Part shown: positions 34,787-52,123 of the stretch, in pieces
How positions within the stretch are numbered: position 1 is the first letter of the stretch
Layout of the letters: every line of letters starts with the position of its first letter
NCBI RefSeq assembly: GCF_029867415.1
Contig: NC_081182.1
Span: 11,662,646-11,726,645, forward strand
Length of the DNA stretch: 64,000 nt
Reading direction: 5' to 3'
DNA from: Vicia villosa
Taxonomy: Eukaryota; Streptophyta; Magnoliopsida; Fabales; Fabaceae
The notes under the pieces: model-generated
Database searches by the model: none
What the model was told of the DNA's origin: nothing
The model's input: only the letters and a program-made list of their open reading frames with translations
Program-made: the position numbers and the translations under genes

Positions 34787-35922
34787 TTAGCTTCATGAAT
34801 TTGAAATTAGTATTTAATTGTACAATCCACTTGTGGGAAGAAAAAAATTAATCTTAATCTTTGATGAATAAATTATTAACTAATATTACATGTATATAAT
34901 GAAAGTCGCTGACTAAATTATTAAATAATGCATTATTTAAAATTTGAATATAATAATGAAGAATAATATTTATTGGATTAAATAATGAACAATAACATAT
35001 CATAATTTGGTCTCCTCGTTGAATAGCAAACCAAGCAATCTAACTTCTAAGCTGACTTGTTTTTTGTTGCCACGTAAAGTACTTAATCACCAAGAACTTT
35101 TTTGTCCATTATTTAGTTCTCAGTACCACGTAAGTGTGTACTCCTTTTGACTCAGCTTCTTATCCAGTAACCACAATTTCTCAATCAAATTGTCAACAGG
35201 TGCTTTGACGTGTCCTCGTGCCAACTTTGATGGACACGAAGTGAGATTAAGTTAACCAAACCAAAGTGTGGAAGGGAAGATTTAGAGTTTTTTATGATGA
35301 CTAGACATCAAGTTGGGTTTGTGGATAATGTGTGATGAGACTTTTTGGTATCCAACGTGGATTCAATTTCTGTCTAACTCTACTTTTCAGTTCTGTCTTG
35401 CTTGTGTATCTGGCTGGTCCGTATTTGATTTTGCATTTTTTTTTGTGTTTGGGAAATCTTCTAACACAAGGATGTTATCTTCGGAGTGAATGACAGGTCA
35501 TTTTATGAGTTTACTCTTGATCAACTCAATTTTAAAATATAATCCTACTATTGAGGAAATTTTCAATTGTTCCTGATCCAGAAGATTTTAGTGGCAGCAA
35601 TACTTTACATCATTAATTATTATATCAAGACTTAGATTCCATGTACTAATAATTTTTTTTTTATAAATCACATATCATCTACATGCAATTATAAATGTTA
35701 ATATGTTAAATCAGAAAGGTATACCAAAGACAACAAAATTTGTTTTCAAAAAATTTAACACTTTTACATGTTTAAGACTAAATCGAATCCATAAACTCTG
35801 ATCAAGAGAGAAGAAACCCAAATGAAAAGGGGTAATTCAATTTGCTTCAAATAGTTGAGTTAAAGGTTAAAAAAAGTTTGAGATTCACACTTCAAGTCTT
35901 GACAAAAATCTGAATATATATT
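34787..35922. other. Intergenic, no feature seen
   Basis: AT-rich DNA with a more mixed stretch at 35000-35500. Every frame is closed within short distances. No repeat or domain is recognised. Confidence 0.6.
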
Positions 35923-35931
35923 AATAATTAA

Positions 35932-36130
35932 GGCTAAATTAACCCTATGGTCCCTTAAGTTATTTAATTGAAATAGATTGGTCATTTATATTATTTTTTG
36001 TACAACTAGGTCCTTTATGTTACCTAACGTCTTCAGCGTTACCCTTGCTCACAGATTCTGTTCCAAAAAAGATGATGTGCCACTAAAGTTGCTGAGGTGT
36101 CCGTTAATTGCGCTGACTATGTATTTCTTT
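35932..36130 (+). repeat. MULE left terminal inverted repeat
   Basis: Matches the complement of the right end, including the blocks AAGTTATTTAATTG, TTTATGTTACCTAACGTCTT and CAAAAAAGATGATGTG. The inner edge is approximate. Confidence 0.85.
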
Positions 36131-36217
36131 TATTATTTCTTTAATTTCTGAAGAAAAAATGAAGAGGTTAAATAGTCATACCCAATCGTGAACCCTAACT
36201 TTCAAGCTCTCCATCCA

Positions 36218-36757
36218 ATGACACAATTCTATAGCAGCGGAACAAATCGAAGAGCTGAGAACTCAAATTCCTTAATATCGAGTCCATCTCAATCTGGAAT
36301 CGAACCAATATGTTTGTGTGGGTCTAAAGTAGTGATAAGATCAATTAAAAAGAAAGGAAGAAACTTGGGGAAGTTATTTTAGGGATGCAGATACTTTAAG
36401 GTACGTATGTTGTGAATAGGTTGGCTGTGATATTTCATTTTTCTGTGTCTGAGTTGGGTTTACTGTTAATGATTTTGTTAACAGAATGAAGATGATAATC
36501 ATAGTTGCAACTTTTTTCTCTGGTACGAAAACCAACAGAGTGATGAAGGCAAACCAGAGATACAACACATTGTATTTTCAGAGTGTTCCAAATGTGACGA
36601 AAAGGATGTACAAATCAAGATGCTTAGAAGGGGTGGCAACTATAATAAGGATATGATAAAAAACATATTGAAGATGTTGAAGATGCTATTTTATGTCATA
36701 ATTTGTTTAGTATTGAATATTCTAATGTTGATTTGTATGTTGTTTAAAAAGTGGTGA
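36218..36757 (+). pseudogene. GRF-type zinc finger protein with C-terminal membrane segment, one nonsense codon
   Basis: Two exons, 36218-36400 and 36485-36757, join in frame across an 84-bp GT-AG intron and would give 151 codons. A GRF-type finger is visible: C32-x-C34, then NLGKLF around residues 49-54, C57 and C69 in CNFFLWYENQQ. This is the C-x-C-G ... N-x-G-x-x-F ... C ... C-x-F-F-x-W pattern of plant proteins such as the At4g04775-like family. A charged linker follows, then a hydrophobic segment at residues 129-148 ending KKW, typical of a tail anchor. Codon 55 is TAG (36380-36382), where the family usually has an aromatic residue, so this copy is broken by one base. The frame extends upstream only to a GTG, so ATG 36218 is the likely start. 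It lies just inside the left MULE end. Confidence 0.8.
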
Positions 36758-37587
36758 TCTTGGTTAATGTTATTGTTGTAACACATAACTTTTGGTACGT
36801 TGCTATAAAATTTGATGACAATTGGAGATTAATCAGTTTTTGTTAATTTGTATTGCATTTGAATTCTAGTTTTGTTATTGCAAGGTACTACTATGTACAA
36901 TTAATAAATACTGAAGAACCTGTTTGTTACAATTTAAAAAGAATAGGACATGTTTGTTACAATTTAAAAGCCTGAAGGATCTGTTTGTTACAATTTAAAA
37001 GCCTGAAGAACATGTTTGTTACAATTTAAAACATAACTGATATGTTTTGTTACATTATTTTGAACCAAAAAACAGCAAAAACATGACAGAATTTTTGCAC
37101 AAACCAGTAAATTGCAGAGTCATAACAGAATTTTCGCACAATCTAATATAATGCTATAGCATTCAAATCATTGTTATAACATAAACCAAAACATTTTTAT
37201 CACATATACCAAAATACATTATAAAAGATCCTAAACATTCCAAAAATACATTGATAAAACAGATTCCCAAAATACATAGTTAGGATCCAAAAAACATACT
37301 ACATTGATAACATTATATTTGGATTTTCTCTTGTAGGGCATCTTTGGTCTCTGAATTCTTGGTGGTTGAAATGTTGTAGTTGGTCCCTATCTAGCTCTCC
37401 TCATGGAAAGTAGCTGAGAAACTGTGATTGATTGTCGTGTATCGTACTCCTTGATTTTGGTTCATTGTTGGTTGCCTAGTTTGAACTCTTTAGGATGGTT
37501 GGTGAAATTTTGGGATTTCCTAGTTTGAACTCTTTGGGTTGGTTGGGATTGGATGGTAGCATTTTGGAATTGTGTAGTTTGAACTCT
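36758..37587. other. MULE interior between the two genes
   Basis: The convergent intergenic part of the element. A phrase containing TGTTTGTTACAATTTAAAA recurs four times between 36917 and 37030, with unit length about 35-45 bp. No coding signal. Confidence 0.6.
36915..37035 (+). repeat. Short direct repeats in the MULE
   Basis: Four copies of TGTTTGTTACAATTTAAAA (last one slightly diverged) spaced 36-51 bp apart, at the expected 3' end of the GRF gene. A related TGTTACAATTTAAAA also occurs at about 38716 inside the transposase intron. Confidence 0.75.
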
Positions 37588-40124
37588 CTAACTTGGTTGA
37601 GACTGAATAATGGGGACTGCAACGATGGGAGATTGGGATTGGAAAGTTGTGGCACTTTGGGATTGGACAGTGGTGGTAGTTTTGGACTGTCTTGGTGCAA
37701 AAGGACATGATGATTTTTTATGTCTAGAAAGAGCATATGTTGAGCATTTATTTGGCAATCCCTAGCTGGAAACAGTTGTTGTATCCTTCCTATTTTCATT
37801 AAAATCTTTGTTTCTCCTTCTTTTTGGCATCCTAGGTGCCCTTCTGGATGGAAGTGGAAGAATGTCAGGATATGGTGTCAATTCCCACAAAATTTCCCCA
37901 TTTATTGAACATATTAATGGTTGATAGCAAGCTTGGTAATTCTCCTTCTTATAACAGGAAGGAATGTACTCAGCTGGGTCTTCAGATCTTCTTTGGATGA
38001 AAGAAATTGCATGGTAGCATGGAATTCCAGTAAGCATCCAACTCCTGCAAGAGCACTCAAACATCTTGATATGAACTGTGAATTTCTCCCCAGTCACACT
38101 TGTATGCCTTACTTCATTAATCATGTCACCTGATAACCTAAAAATCATAAGAATGACATGAGTATAATGTTACTAAATCACTTTGATATACTGTAAAATA
38201 GTGTTAAATTACCTTGATATAAAGAATCTTGAGATTTCTTACCTTATTTTAAGCACCTTCTTAATTTTTGGAAGTACAAAGTCACTATACTCTTCAATCT
38301 TGGGTCTATTAGTTGCCCATCTATTCATGAGGCACCCTTCGATCTTCTATAATATTGTTACAATTGGCTTTTGTCTTGGTCCACTTATAACACTATCAAA
38401 AGTTTCAAACATATTGTTCACCAACACATCACTTTTTGTACTATATTTGAGCTGTGACTTACTCCAATATCTAGGGGGAATCTTCAACAAATGTTTGTAT
38501 GCCTCCTCATTAACCTTTCTCATCTCCCTCACTTCCCTTTCCCATGCTTGGGGATATGTTTCTTTGGCTGCTCTCCACATTAATTCCTTCAACTGCTTGC
38601 TTGGAAACCTTTTTTTAAAGTTGCTATACAAATGTTTAACACAAAATCTATGGTCAACTCCAGGTAACAACTCCTCTATTGCAAGTAACAATACCTAATC
38701 ATCTAATAAACAAATTGTGTTACAATTTAAAATAATGAATGTCAAATATGTTGCATTTTAAAACATAAATGACCTACTTGTTACAAATTAAAAGGGTGAA
38801 GGACATGAATGTTACCTTTTGCTGATCTGAAATGAAAGTAATATTCTTACAGATTTCTGGTCCTCCTAAGTCACGAACTAGTAGATCAAAGAACCATGCC
38901 CAAGAATCCTTAGTCTCAACTTCAACTACAGCCAATGCAATGGGAAACATTTGATTATTGGGGTCTCCTTTGTTTAAAACAAGCTTCCCAATACCCACTT
39001 ATAGTCATTAAACTTCATAGGCATAACAAATGATGGATGGTTTATCTTCCCACCCTTATCTTAATAATCACTACTCATATCATCCTCACTTTCTATCTCT
39101 CTAGTTTGATAGTCAAAATCTGACAAACCACGACATACCTTCCTCCCTGTACTCCTTTGTCTAAATTCAAAGTTAAGAACATTTTCCTCACTTGATGTTT
39201 CAGCACCAACTGCAATTGAACTTCCTTCATCCACCTTTTTTTTTAAAAGGTATTCCCTTTTGTTTCTTGGAACTACATGATGCCTTTTTTGGAGTTCCAT
39301 TCCCACCCTTTTTTCTTTGGTCTTCCATTATTCCTTTTTCTTTTTTTAGATGTTTCATCTGGTAGGAGTTCATCAATTGGTTGATCATTTTGGCCAGCAA
39401 TGAACCCTCATTCTCCTACCAACACTTCATCAACTCCATCATTTAAAATCTCATCATTTGAGTCATAAAACCTGACTCCTAAAGCACTGTCATCACTATC
39501 AGATTGTTGCTCAATAACACCCTCAAGTTGGGCCTCAGTTAGTTCATTTGAAACTATTTCAGGTTGAACCTTAGTTGGTTCATTTGAAAATACTTCGGAT
39601 TGGGTATCAGTTGGTTCATTTGACACTACTTCAGGTTGGGCTTTAGTTGGTTCAGTTGACATTACTTCAGGTTGGGCCTCAGTTGGTTCCTTTGACACTA
39701 CTTCAGGTTGGTTCAGTTGACACTACTTCAGGTTGGGCTTTAGTTGGTTCATTTGAGACTACTTCAGGTTGGGGTTTAGTTTGTTCATTTGAGACTACTA
39801 TAGCTTGGGTTTCAGGTAGGGTAACTTCTATATCAGGTTGGGAAATAGGGTAAAGAATGTGTATATCAACCTTTCTATTAGTCTTGGACCAGTTCAATGC
39901 TTCTATAGCACCAAAGTCATCTTCTAGAACCTTCAATGTTCCAGCAAAGTCGTACCAAATTCAAGAACCCATGGATACTTCATCTCATTAACAATCCCCA
40001 AAATCTCAAAGTAACTTCATCTATCACCATCACACTTCCAGTTTGACACTTCCCCTTCTTCATTCTTATCACCAACGAAAAATCCTCCATGATGGAAATC
40101 AACGTAAAATGCATCCATATCCAT
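37588..40124 (-). pseudogene. MULE transposase, internally deleted
   Basis: From ATG 40124 the frame reads MDMDAFYVDFHHGGFFVG, the N-terminus of plant MURA-like transposases. An acidic region with 12-residue repeats follows, then YKWVLGSLF of the MuDR domain. There the sequence jumps directly to NKGDPNNQMFPIALAVVE of the catalytic domain, so a few hundred residues including the first catalytic Asp are missing. The second Asp (FISDQQK) and the Glu in NNMFETFDSVI are present. Two GT-AG introns (38695-38815 and one starting at 38242) fit. A SWIM finger (ECSCRSWMLTGIPCYHAI) and a degenerate zinc knuckle (KCSTYALSRHKKSSC) follow. Stops interrupt near 38350 (TIL-stop-KIEG) and at about 37762, and frameshifts occur in the repeat region. 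It cannot encode an active transposase. Confidence 0.9.
39520..39826 (-). repeat. 36-bp minisatellite coding 12-residue repeats
   Basis: About eight units of 36 bp, encoding variants of SNEPTKAQPEVV, inside the transposase N-terminal region. One unit is shortened near 39700, which shifts the frame between the two halves of the array. Confidence 0.88.
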
Positions 40125-40429
40125 TTTGACCTATTAACATCAGCAACAAATAGACCCAACAACCTAATGAGCATCAAACCCTAAGATCAACACTAACATT
40201 GCTACTATCAACAACAGACCCACATACAATGAATACCACCGTTACTTTAGAAAATGTGAAATGTACCTCAGCGTCGCGATTTCGTCACCTTCAATGACGT
40301 CGTCGTCTCTAACTACGTTCCTTGCTTCTGCGTAGCCTTCTCCTCTAATGTTGATTGAGTTTAATGATTTGAGATTAGGGTCGAATAATCTATTTTGGGA
40401 TTGATTCCAACGTTTCAACTATTCTAGTA

Positions 40430-40630
40430 TAAGAGAAATACAAAGTCAACACAGTAAACAGACACCATAACAACGTTAGTGACACATCATCTTTTTTGGA
40501 ATGGATTATGTGAACTAGGGCAATGCTGAAGACGTTAGGTAACATAAAGGGCCCAGTTGTAGCGAAAATAACATAAATGACCAAGTTGTTACAATTAAAT
40601 AACTTAAAGGACCTTGGGGATAATTTAATC
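40430..40630 (-). repeat. MULE right terminal inverted repeat
   Basis: Complement of the left end; see the element entry. The transposase ATG lies about 300 bp inside its inner edge. Confidence 0.85.
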
Positions 40631-40639
40631 AATAATTTA

Positions 40640-42300
40640 CCATTAAAAAGACTTTTATCATCTTATCCAAGTAATACTCTTAGCTCGATGCACGAGTATT
40701 TATTTATCTTAAACATAATCAATATATTAAATTGCAATAAATTACATGATAACTAATCACACTCTTAATAAGTTAAAAGAAGAAGAAAATTAAATAAAGT
40801 TATTTTTATAATAATGCAATAATTCTAAAAAATCATCTCAATAAATAATGATAGTATATTTAAAATTTATCTTTCTCAAAGTCTTAAAGATTTATTTGTA
40901 AATTACATTAAAAAAATTATTCAAGAACATGTGTTGCATTATCACATATCTGTTGGAATCGCCCCAAAATCTATGGAGAATTCCTAATTAATTTTGATGA
41001 ACAAGATTTAATCAACCCGGTCAAAATTTCTTGTTCTTTACTCTGTACTCGAGTGATTCAACCAACTTTGATTGTAAGATGATTCTGCTATGCACAATTA
41101 ATAATCTAGAGGAAGAAAAGAAAATATGAATTGGGGAAGAAAGGTGAATTAGGGTTTGAACAAAATAGAGAAAAAAGATGAATATCTACAGAGTTTCTCT
41201 CTCCTCACAAACTGTGAATATTATTCAATTTTGCAACTGAAATGGTATTTTCTTATACAATAATAGGGGTTTCTCCCTATTTATAATTTTAGGTTTGCTT
41301 GTTCCATAAGCCAAAACCTAAAAATACAAAATCCCAAAATACCTAATTCTGTTTACTACAAAACTAGACTTAAGTTGAAATTATGTCGAGGCAACTTCTT
41401 CGACAATTTAACACACACAAGGCTATTTTCGACACAAACTTGTTTCTATTGAGCAACATGCTTCGACACAAGGAATTATGAGATTAATCAGACAAGCGCT
41501 TATCAAAATCATACGAGTTATGTTCCTGTTTACCGAATTAAGCAAACGGTTAAGAATATGACGAGTTAACGAATTAAGCAAACGATAACACGCAATTAAA
41601 TTTAGGAACATGCATACAATCGAATTTAATCAATTCTATCCTATGAACAACAATCGAATTAAGAAAACAATTGTAATCAAATTAAGCAAATGATTTCATA
41701 GAAAAGAATTGAACAGAAATCGAATTTAAATTAATATTAGAATAACCTCAAAGCAATGGAACCCATAAGCAGCATGATTTGCCTTCGGGAATTAGTTCTT
41801 CATTCTAATCATGAAAGCAAAAGTAAAATTTGTGGCAAAAAAAAGTAAAAACTACTGTAGCATGGCTGAAACCCTTATAAACAAAATAAGGGTTTCCACA
41901 CCTAACTCAAACTGGGTCGGAAACATAACCCATGCCCATAACAAATGACCCAAAACTAAATAAAACTAATGCTGCAGCTTCAAACGAAATTCTGGAGAAT
42001 ATGCACTCTGAATCTGACTTCGACTCCAACATAAAAGTTGTAGCTCTTTCTCTTAGCTTTCCGGAGATTATTAGAATGCATCAATTTGATTCCCGGAGCT
42101 CCAATTATGATCGTTTTAGTGCAGACTGCTAAAGCTGAAAAATAAGTACGAAAATCAAATAAAAATAAAAATAAACTCAAATATAAAAACATAATAAAAT
42201 AGAAAAATAAACAAACCAAACCATAGAAATGCCCAAGTACAAACATAAAGTAACGTGCATCAAAATGAACTGATCATTTACCCAACTCCACACTGCTAGA
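40640..42300. other. Noncoding, probably LTR-derived
   Basis: AT-rich to 40930. Beyond that is a more mixed, repetitive region with recurring GAATTAAGCAAA-type phrases (41530-41700) and a stretch around 41990-42110 (AAAGTTGTAGCTCTTTCTCT) of a kind common in plant LTR elements. No coding domain is seen. Confidence 0.4.
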
Positions 42301-42329
42301 GCTGCTATCCCCCTTATTCCCAGGGTTGG

Positions 42330-43198
42330 AACCTTGGGGCGTTGCACTCTTTTCCTTGTCACATGCTGATTCAAAGTTATTTAGGGGTGAGTACCTTTTA
42401 ATAGACGAGAATTTCGAGGGTATTTCTCCGTCAATAATGCCTTCAAAGCTAAATTGGATGCTTCAGCTACGGTTCATACAGTTTGTAAACTTATATTCTC
42501 CTGCAAGAATGCCTTTAGGCCACTGATGTATCGAGCCACCTTCCGCCTTTATAATTCTCCCAATTCACTGCGCTAAAAAAACTGCAGGAACTCAGCTGTG
42601 TATTTAGTTACGGTTCTCTTGCCCTGAACACAGTCGATATACATCTTATAAAAAATATGTTCATAATCCTCCAGTAAAAACTGCTCCAACATCAATTGTT
42701 TTATTCTTCGCCAAGTTTTGACTGGCCCCTTCATTTGCATCTGCCTTTGAACAACAAGTTTATCCCAGCAGACAGTTGCAGTACTTTTAAGCCTGATCAC
42801 AATCATATTAAATTTCTTATTCTCAGAGGTGTCCATATCATCGAAGAACCTGTCGACATCGATCTTCCAATCAAGAAACTCCTACGCTCCTATTATTCCT
42901 TATAACAATAGAATATAATCCTTCACTCGATAGTCATGGTTGTTATGTAGATTCACATGATCAACTTCTTCCTCATAGGGTTCTTCTTCAGAAATTGAAT
43001 CTTCAACACGGTTGTTTCCACCCCGTGGAACCCTTATCGAATCCTCTCTCATGTCTCTTCGTCGATTCTTGTTCTTGTTGGTGTTATTCACCTGATTTGT
43101 TAAATTCGCCATCTATCCAATCAAAGCAGTTAGAGTCGCGGTAAAAGTCATGATAATTCCTTCAAAATCTACTCTGATCACCGGTTGATCTGTCATGG
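42330..43198 (-). pseudogene. Ty3/gypsy gag remnant
   Basis: Reading from about 43198 on the minus strand: TDQPVIRVDFEGIIMTF, an acidic linker, FLDWKIDVDRFFDDMDTSEN, KFNMIVIRLKSTATVCWDKL, GPVKTWRRIKQLMLEQFL and VTKYTAEFLQFF. These are consecutive blocks of a chromovirus-type gag (Retrotrans_gag). Stops and shifts lie between them. Upstream is GGCATCAGAGCATGATG, a primer-binding site of the initiator-Met tRNA kind, next to an LTR. Confidence 0.85.
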
Positions 43199-43245
43199 TT
43201 GTCAAGTTATGAAAAGAACTAGAGACATCATGCTCTGATGCCAAC

Positions 43246-43571
43246 TGACGCAGTCAAAAATCCTAGGAAATAGAAAGCGCTAAACCTAGAATAAAAATGT
43301 AGGATTTGCAAGCGCAAAACGTGTCAGATAAGCTGGAATCCACCAGAACAAAAAAACTTCAAATTTTATTATATGAAATACACTTCTTATGGCCATGCCA
43401 AAGGTTTTTAATTACAGAAAGCAAATAAATCCTATTGGGCCTTATGGGTCTTTAATCCAAAACAAATAAAATATAAATTGCTTAAATATTAAAACAAAAT
43501 TGCTTAAATGTTAAAATGCTTTCCGACGCAGGATTTCTTTTTTGATACGCACAGGCAACCCTCTTACATCA
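43246..43571 (-). repeat. Gypsy 5' LTR
   Basis: The inner edge is fixed by the primer-site-like TGGCATCAGAGC on the minus strand at about 43242-43231. The outer edge is proposed where the minus strand reads TGATGTAAGAGG at 43571. The 326-bp unit then starts TGA and ends TCA when read either way. The other LTR is not in the window. Confidence 0.65.
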
Positions 43572-44807
43572 GATACTTATTGACGAAGATATTGATATGG
43601 TTGAAAACAAGAAGTGCAATTGTTCATCTGACAGAGTCCTCGTAACCCATATTCTTAATTTGGAAAATACCTTATGGATGGAAAATAAATCCGCTTGAAG
43701 GATATCTAAAGAGTCCAGAATGTAGGAGAAAAAGTCTCCCTACTAAGCACCAAAGGAGTTCCAGATGATCCCGCCATAAGATACTCGCGTGAGTTTAAGG
43801 AAGCTTTCATCAACATTACTAATTACGCAAGTATGATTGAGGTTATTCCATTTGTTGAGCTTATCTTATTTAGTATGGGATGGAGTTATTGAAACAAGGG
43901 GAAAAGATTCATGCATGTTATGAGCATGAAGAAAATACGGTATATGTGGATTGTTGCATAACTAATACAAGTAAAATTTCTATTCTTCCACGAAAGCCGT
44001 GTTGTAAAAAGATAGTAATTAGGGTTTAACATGCCATTTTTTAGCCAAGTATTTCCATCTTGACTTGTAAAAAATTTTGCATTAGAAAATCCAAGATGGT
44101 GCCAAAGGTTGTTCAAGTCACTACACTATGAAAAAATATTCATTATTCAAAGCGCAATGAATGCACAAAGCTAAATTTATCATATTACGGTGATACATCA
44201 TGGATATGGTAGGAACGATATTACAACTCGTGGGTCAAATTAAGAATTTGTCTTTTTTTATTTGGAGCTTTTCAATCCAATATGAAGAGTGAAAGGTAGT
44301 TTAATGATAATTAGTGGACACATCTTTGTTATTTGAAAGCTACGAGTAATCACTTTTGACAATGTATTTACAACTGAATGATCAAACTAAAGAACGGCTT
44401 CTTTCGGGCGATGAATAAATAGTAGGTTTTTAGAGTTTACATGTGTAATAACCTTTAAGAGAAGTTGAATAAACAACTGTTTGAATTGCAGCGGTATGGT
44501 TGATAAGGAAACCAAAAGAGGTCCAAGGTGATGAGTACGATCTAATCCTCTAATCATCTTTAAAAAATTCTTATAGATAGAAGAATATTAAAAGAATACC
44601 AAATTGACGTTTTTTTTCTGAAATAGTATTAATTGTGTTTTAAGATTTAGATTTTTTCAAAAGAGCATCAATTTTGAATTTATAAAGATATATTAATTAA
44701 AATTAAATTAAAATAATGAATTAAAAATTAATAAAAGAAATAGAACAGGGATATGGTGTTTCTCACCTTTTCATCCAACAAAGATAGCGATGGCGCGTGA
44801 AGAAATG
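43572..44807. other. Intergenic region with a short unexplained open frame
   Basis: A + strand frame at about 43710-43892 stays open for 61 codons (including TKGVPDDPAIRYSREFKEAF) without a recognisable family or start. The rest is AT-rich and empty up to the ESV1-like promoter. Confidence 0.4.
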
Positions 44808-45159
44808 ACACGTGGCACGAGGAAAGTGGAATAAGAACAAGGGACAGAAAATGTAGTGGGACCCATTTGCTCACATGTATATGTATACACTGAACAAATC
44901 TCGGGATTCGCAGCCATGCTCGGATCTGATCTCATCGCTCTCACTCTTCTTTCCCCTTTCTTCCTCATTTCCACTTCCACTTTCACACTCTCAGATCAAA
45001 ATCAAATGCTTCAAAACATTCCCTCATTAAATTCCAATTTTACCCTCACCACTATTATACTCTAACCGAAAACGGTTACACGGTTACAGAGGAGAACGAT
45101 TTGCAGTTACACATTCACTGCATTACACTCAATTCGTCAATGTTACTGATTCTGCATTA
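44808..45159 (+). promoter_or_regulatory. Promoter and leader of the ESV1-like gene
   Basis: ACACGTGGC, a G-box/ABRE-type element with CACGTG core, lies at about 44809-44817, some 340 bp before the ATG. Such boxes bind bZIP or bHLH factors in light- or ABA-controlled genes. No TATA box is clear. Confidence 0.5.
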
Positions 45160-51056
<5,897 letters not shown>

Positions 51057-52123
51057 AAATCTGACTTACAAGCACCATCGTCTATTTTGTTTAATTTTTA
51101 GAGTGATCATGTCATTAAGAGGAACTCCATTTGTGAAAGATATATATTGTAGATTAATCATTTTATTCATTCTTTCCCATCTTAATGATATTCTCATTAT
51201 TTTTCTATTTACTTAAATCCATCTTTCTGGTACACGAATTATCCCTATCCAAAAGTTCTAGACATGAGAAGTTGGGCTCGCAGAATTTTTTTTAACAATT
51301 CCATCTAACCACTTATCTGGCTTTTTAACAATTCCATCTAACCACTTATCTGGCTGCACTTTCAGATCTGGTGTTCCTATTTCCTTAATACTATGATAAA
51401 CACGGACCATAGATAGTCTAGTGAATAATCTCTTCAAATATAGCTGCTTTGTCAACTGCTCTAACCAAATAGACACACACTTAGATTAGTAAAATTTACT
51501 TACCAATTTTAACTAAATTTATATAAGAAATTATTTGATTTAACAAAAGAATTATACCTACCAGTATTTGTCAACAAAAAAAAAAACTATACCTACCAGG
51601 TTAACGGACCACAACTATGTTTACTTCAGGCGCAAAAACTTAAGTTGGTATCCTGTTGCTTCTGTAAGTAAATTGACAGTGTCAATGTCAAAATAGATAT
51701 GCACGAAAGTATATGTCCAACAAATTCTCAACGAAAATATACAGATTTTCCTACTTCCTAACAAACTCAATGATGTATGCAGCTAAAAGTCGAACGGCGG
51801 TCATTCCATTCCACTCAACACTCAACTCTGATCAACCCCTCTTTCCAGATATTTATAAGTCCAAACACCAACAAAATTCAGCATCAAATCGAGGCCATGA
51901 TGCTCTTAAAAATGCACAAATTGTTCCTATGATTAAATTTTCAAGATGTCTTCATACTAGCCACTTCAAGTTCAGCTCAGCCTGTATTGAAAAATATGTT
52001 TTTTTTTTCTGTTTCCGGTATGTAGGCTTTATTAGCAACTTTCAAACAAGCAGCTGCTGCTTAAGAAGTTATGAGAAAAAGAGTCAGCAGATATATCTGC
52101 CACCGCTGAATACTGCAGCTTCA
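51057..52123. other. Convergent intergenic region, 3' flanks
   Basis: Lies between the stop codons of the ESV1-like gene (+) and the O-fucosyltransferase gene (-), so it should contain both 3' UTRs. An exact 33-bp tandem duplication (unit starting TTTTTAACAATTCCATCTAA) lies at 51289-51354. No further gene is seen. Confidence 0.7.
51289..51354 (+). repeat. 33-bp tandem duplication
   Basis: Two identical adjacent units, 51289-51321 and 51322-51354. Because they are identical, the duplication is recent. Confidence 0.9.

Larger units (their letters stand above)
35923..40639. mobile_element. Mutator-like element (MULE) with two convergent genes
   Basis: The element spans 35932-40630 (4699 bp). 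Its ends GGCTAAATTAACCCTATGG and, in reverse from the right, GATTAAATTATCCCCAAGG align without gaps and continue as a terminal inverted repeat of about 200 bp (35932 to about 36130; about 40430 to 40630) at roughly 80 percent by eye. Flanking 9-bp direct repeats AATAATTAA (35923-35931) and AATAATTTA (40631-40639) differ at one base; nine bases is the MULE duplication length. The left half carries a GRF-zinc-finger gene (+). The right half carries the transposase (-). They face each other like mudrB and mudrA in maize MuDR. Both are damaged, so this copy is dead. Confidence 0.9.

Noticed and set aside
36917..37030. CRISPR-like spaced repeats
   Set aside because: Only four imperfect copies with uneven spacing inside a plant transposon; no cas genes and a eukaryotic setting.
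40631..40641. Placing the right MULE end at 40641
   Set aside because: Ending the element at 40630 aligns both termini without gaps and turns 40631-40639 into the 9-bp duplication that matches the left flank at eight of nine bases.
51258..51476. Minus-strand 72-codon frame with repeated PDKWLDGIVKK
   Set aside because: The repeat is the translation of the 33-bp tandem duplication. No other support for a gene.
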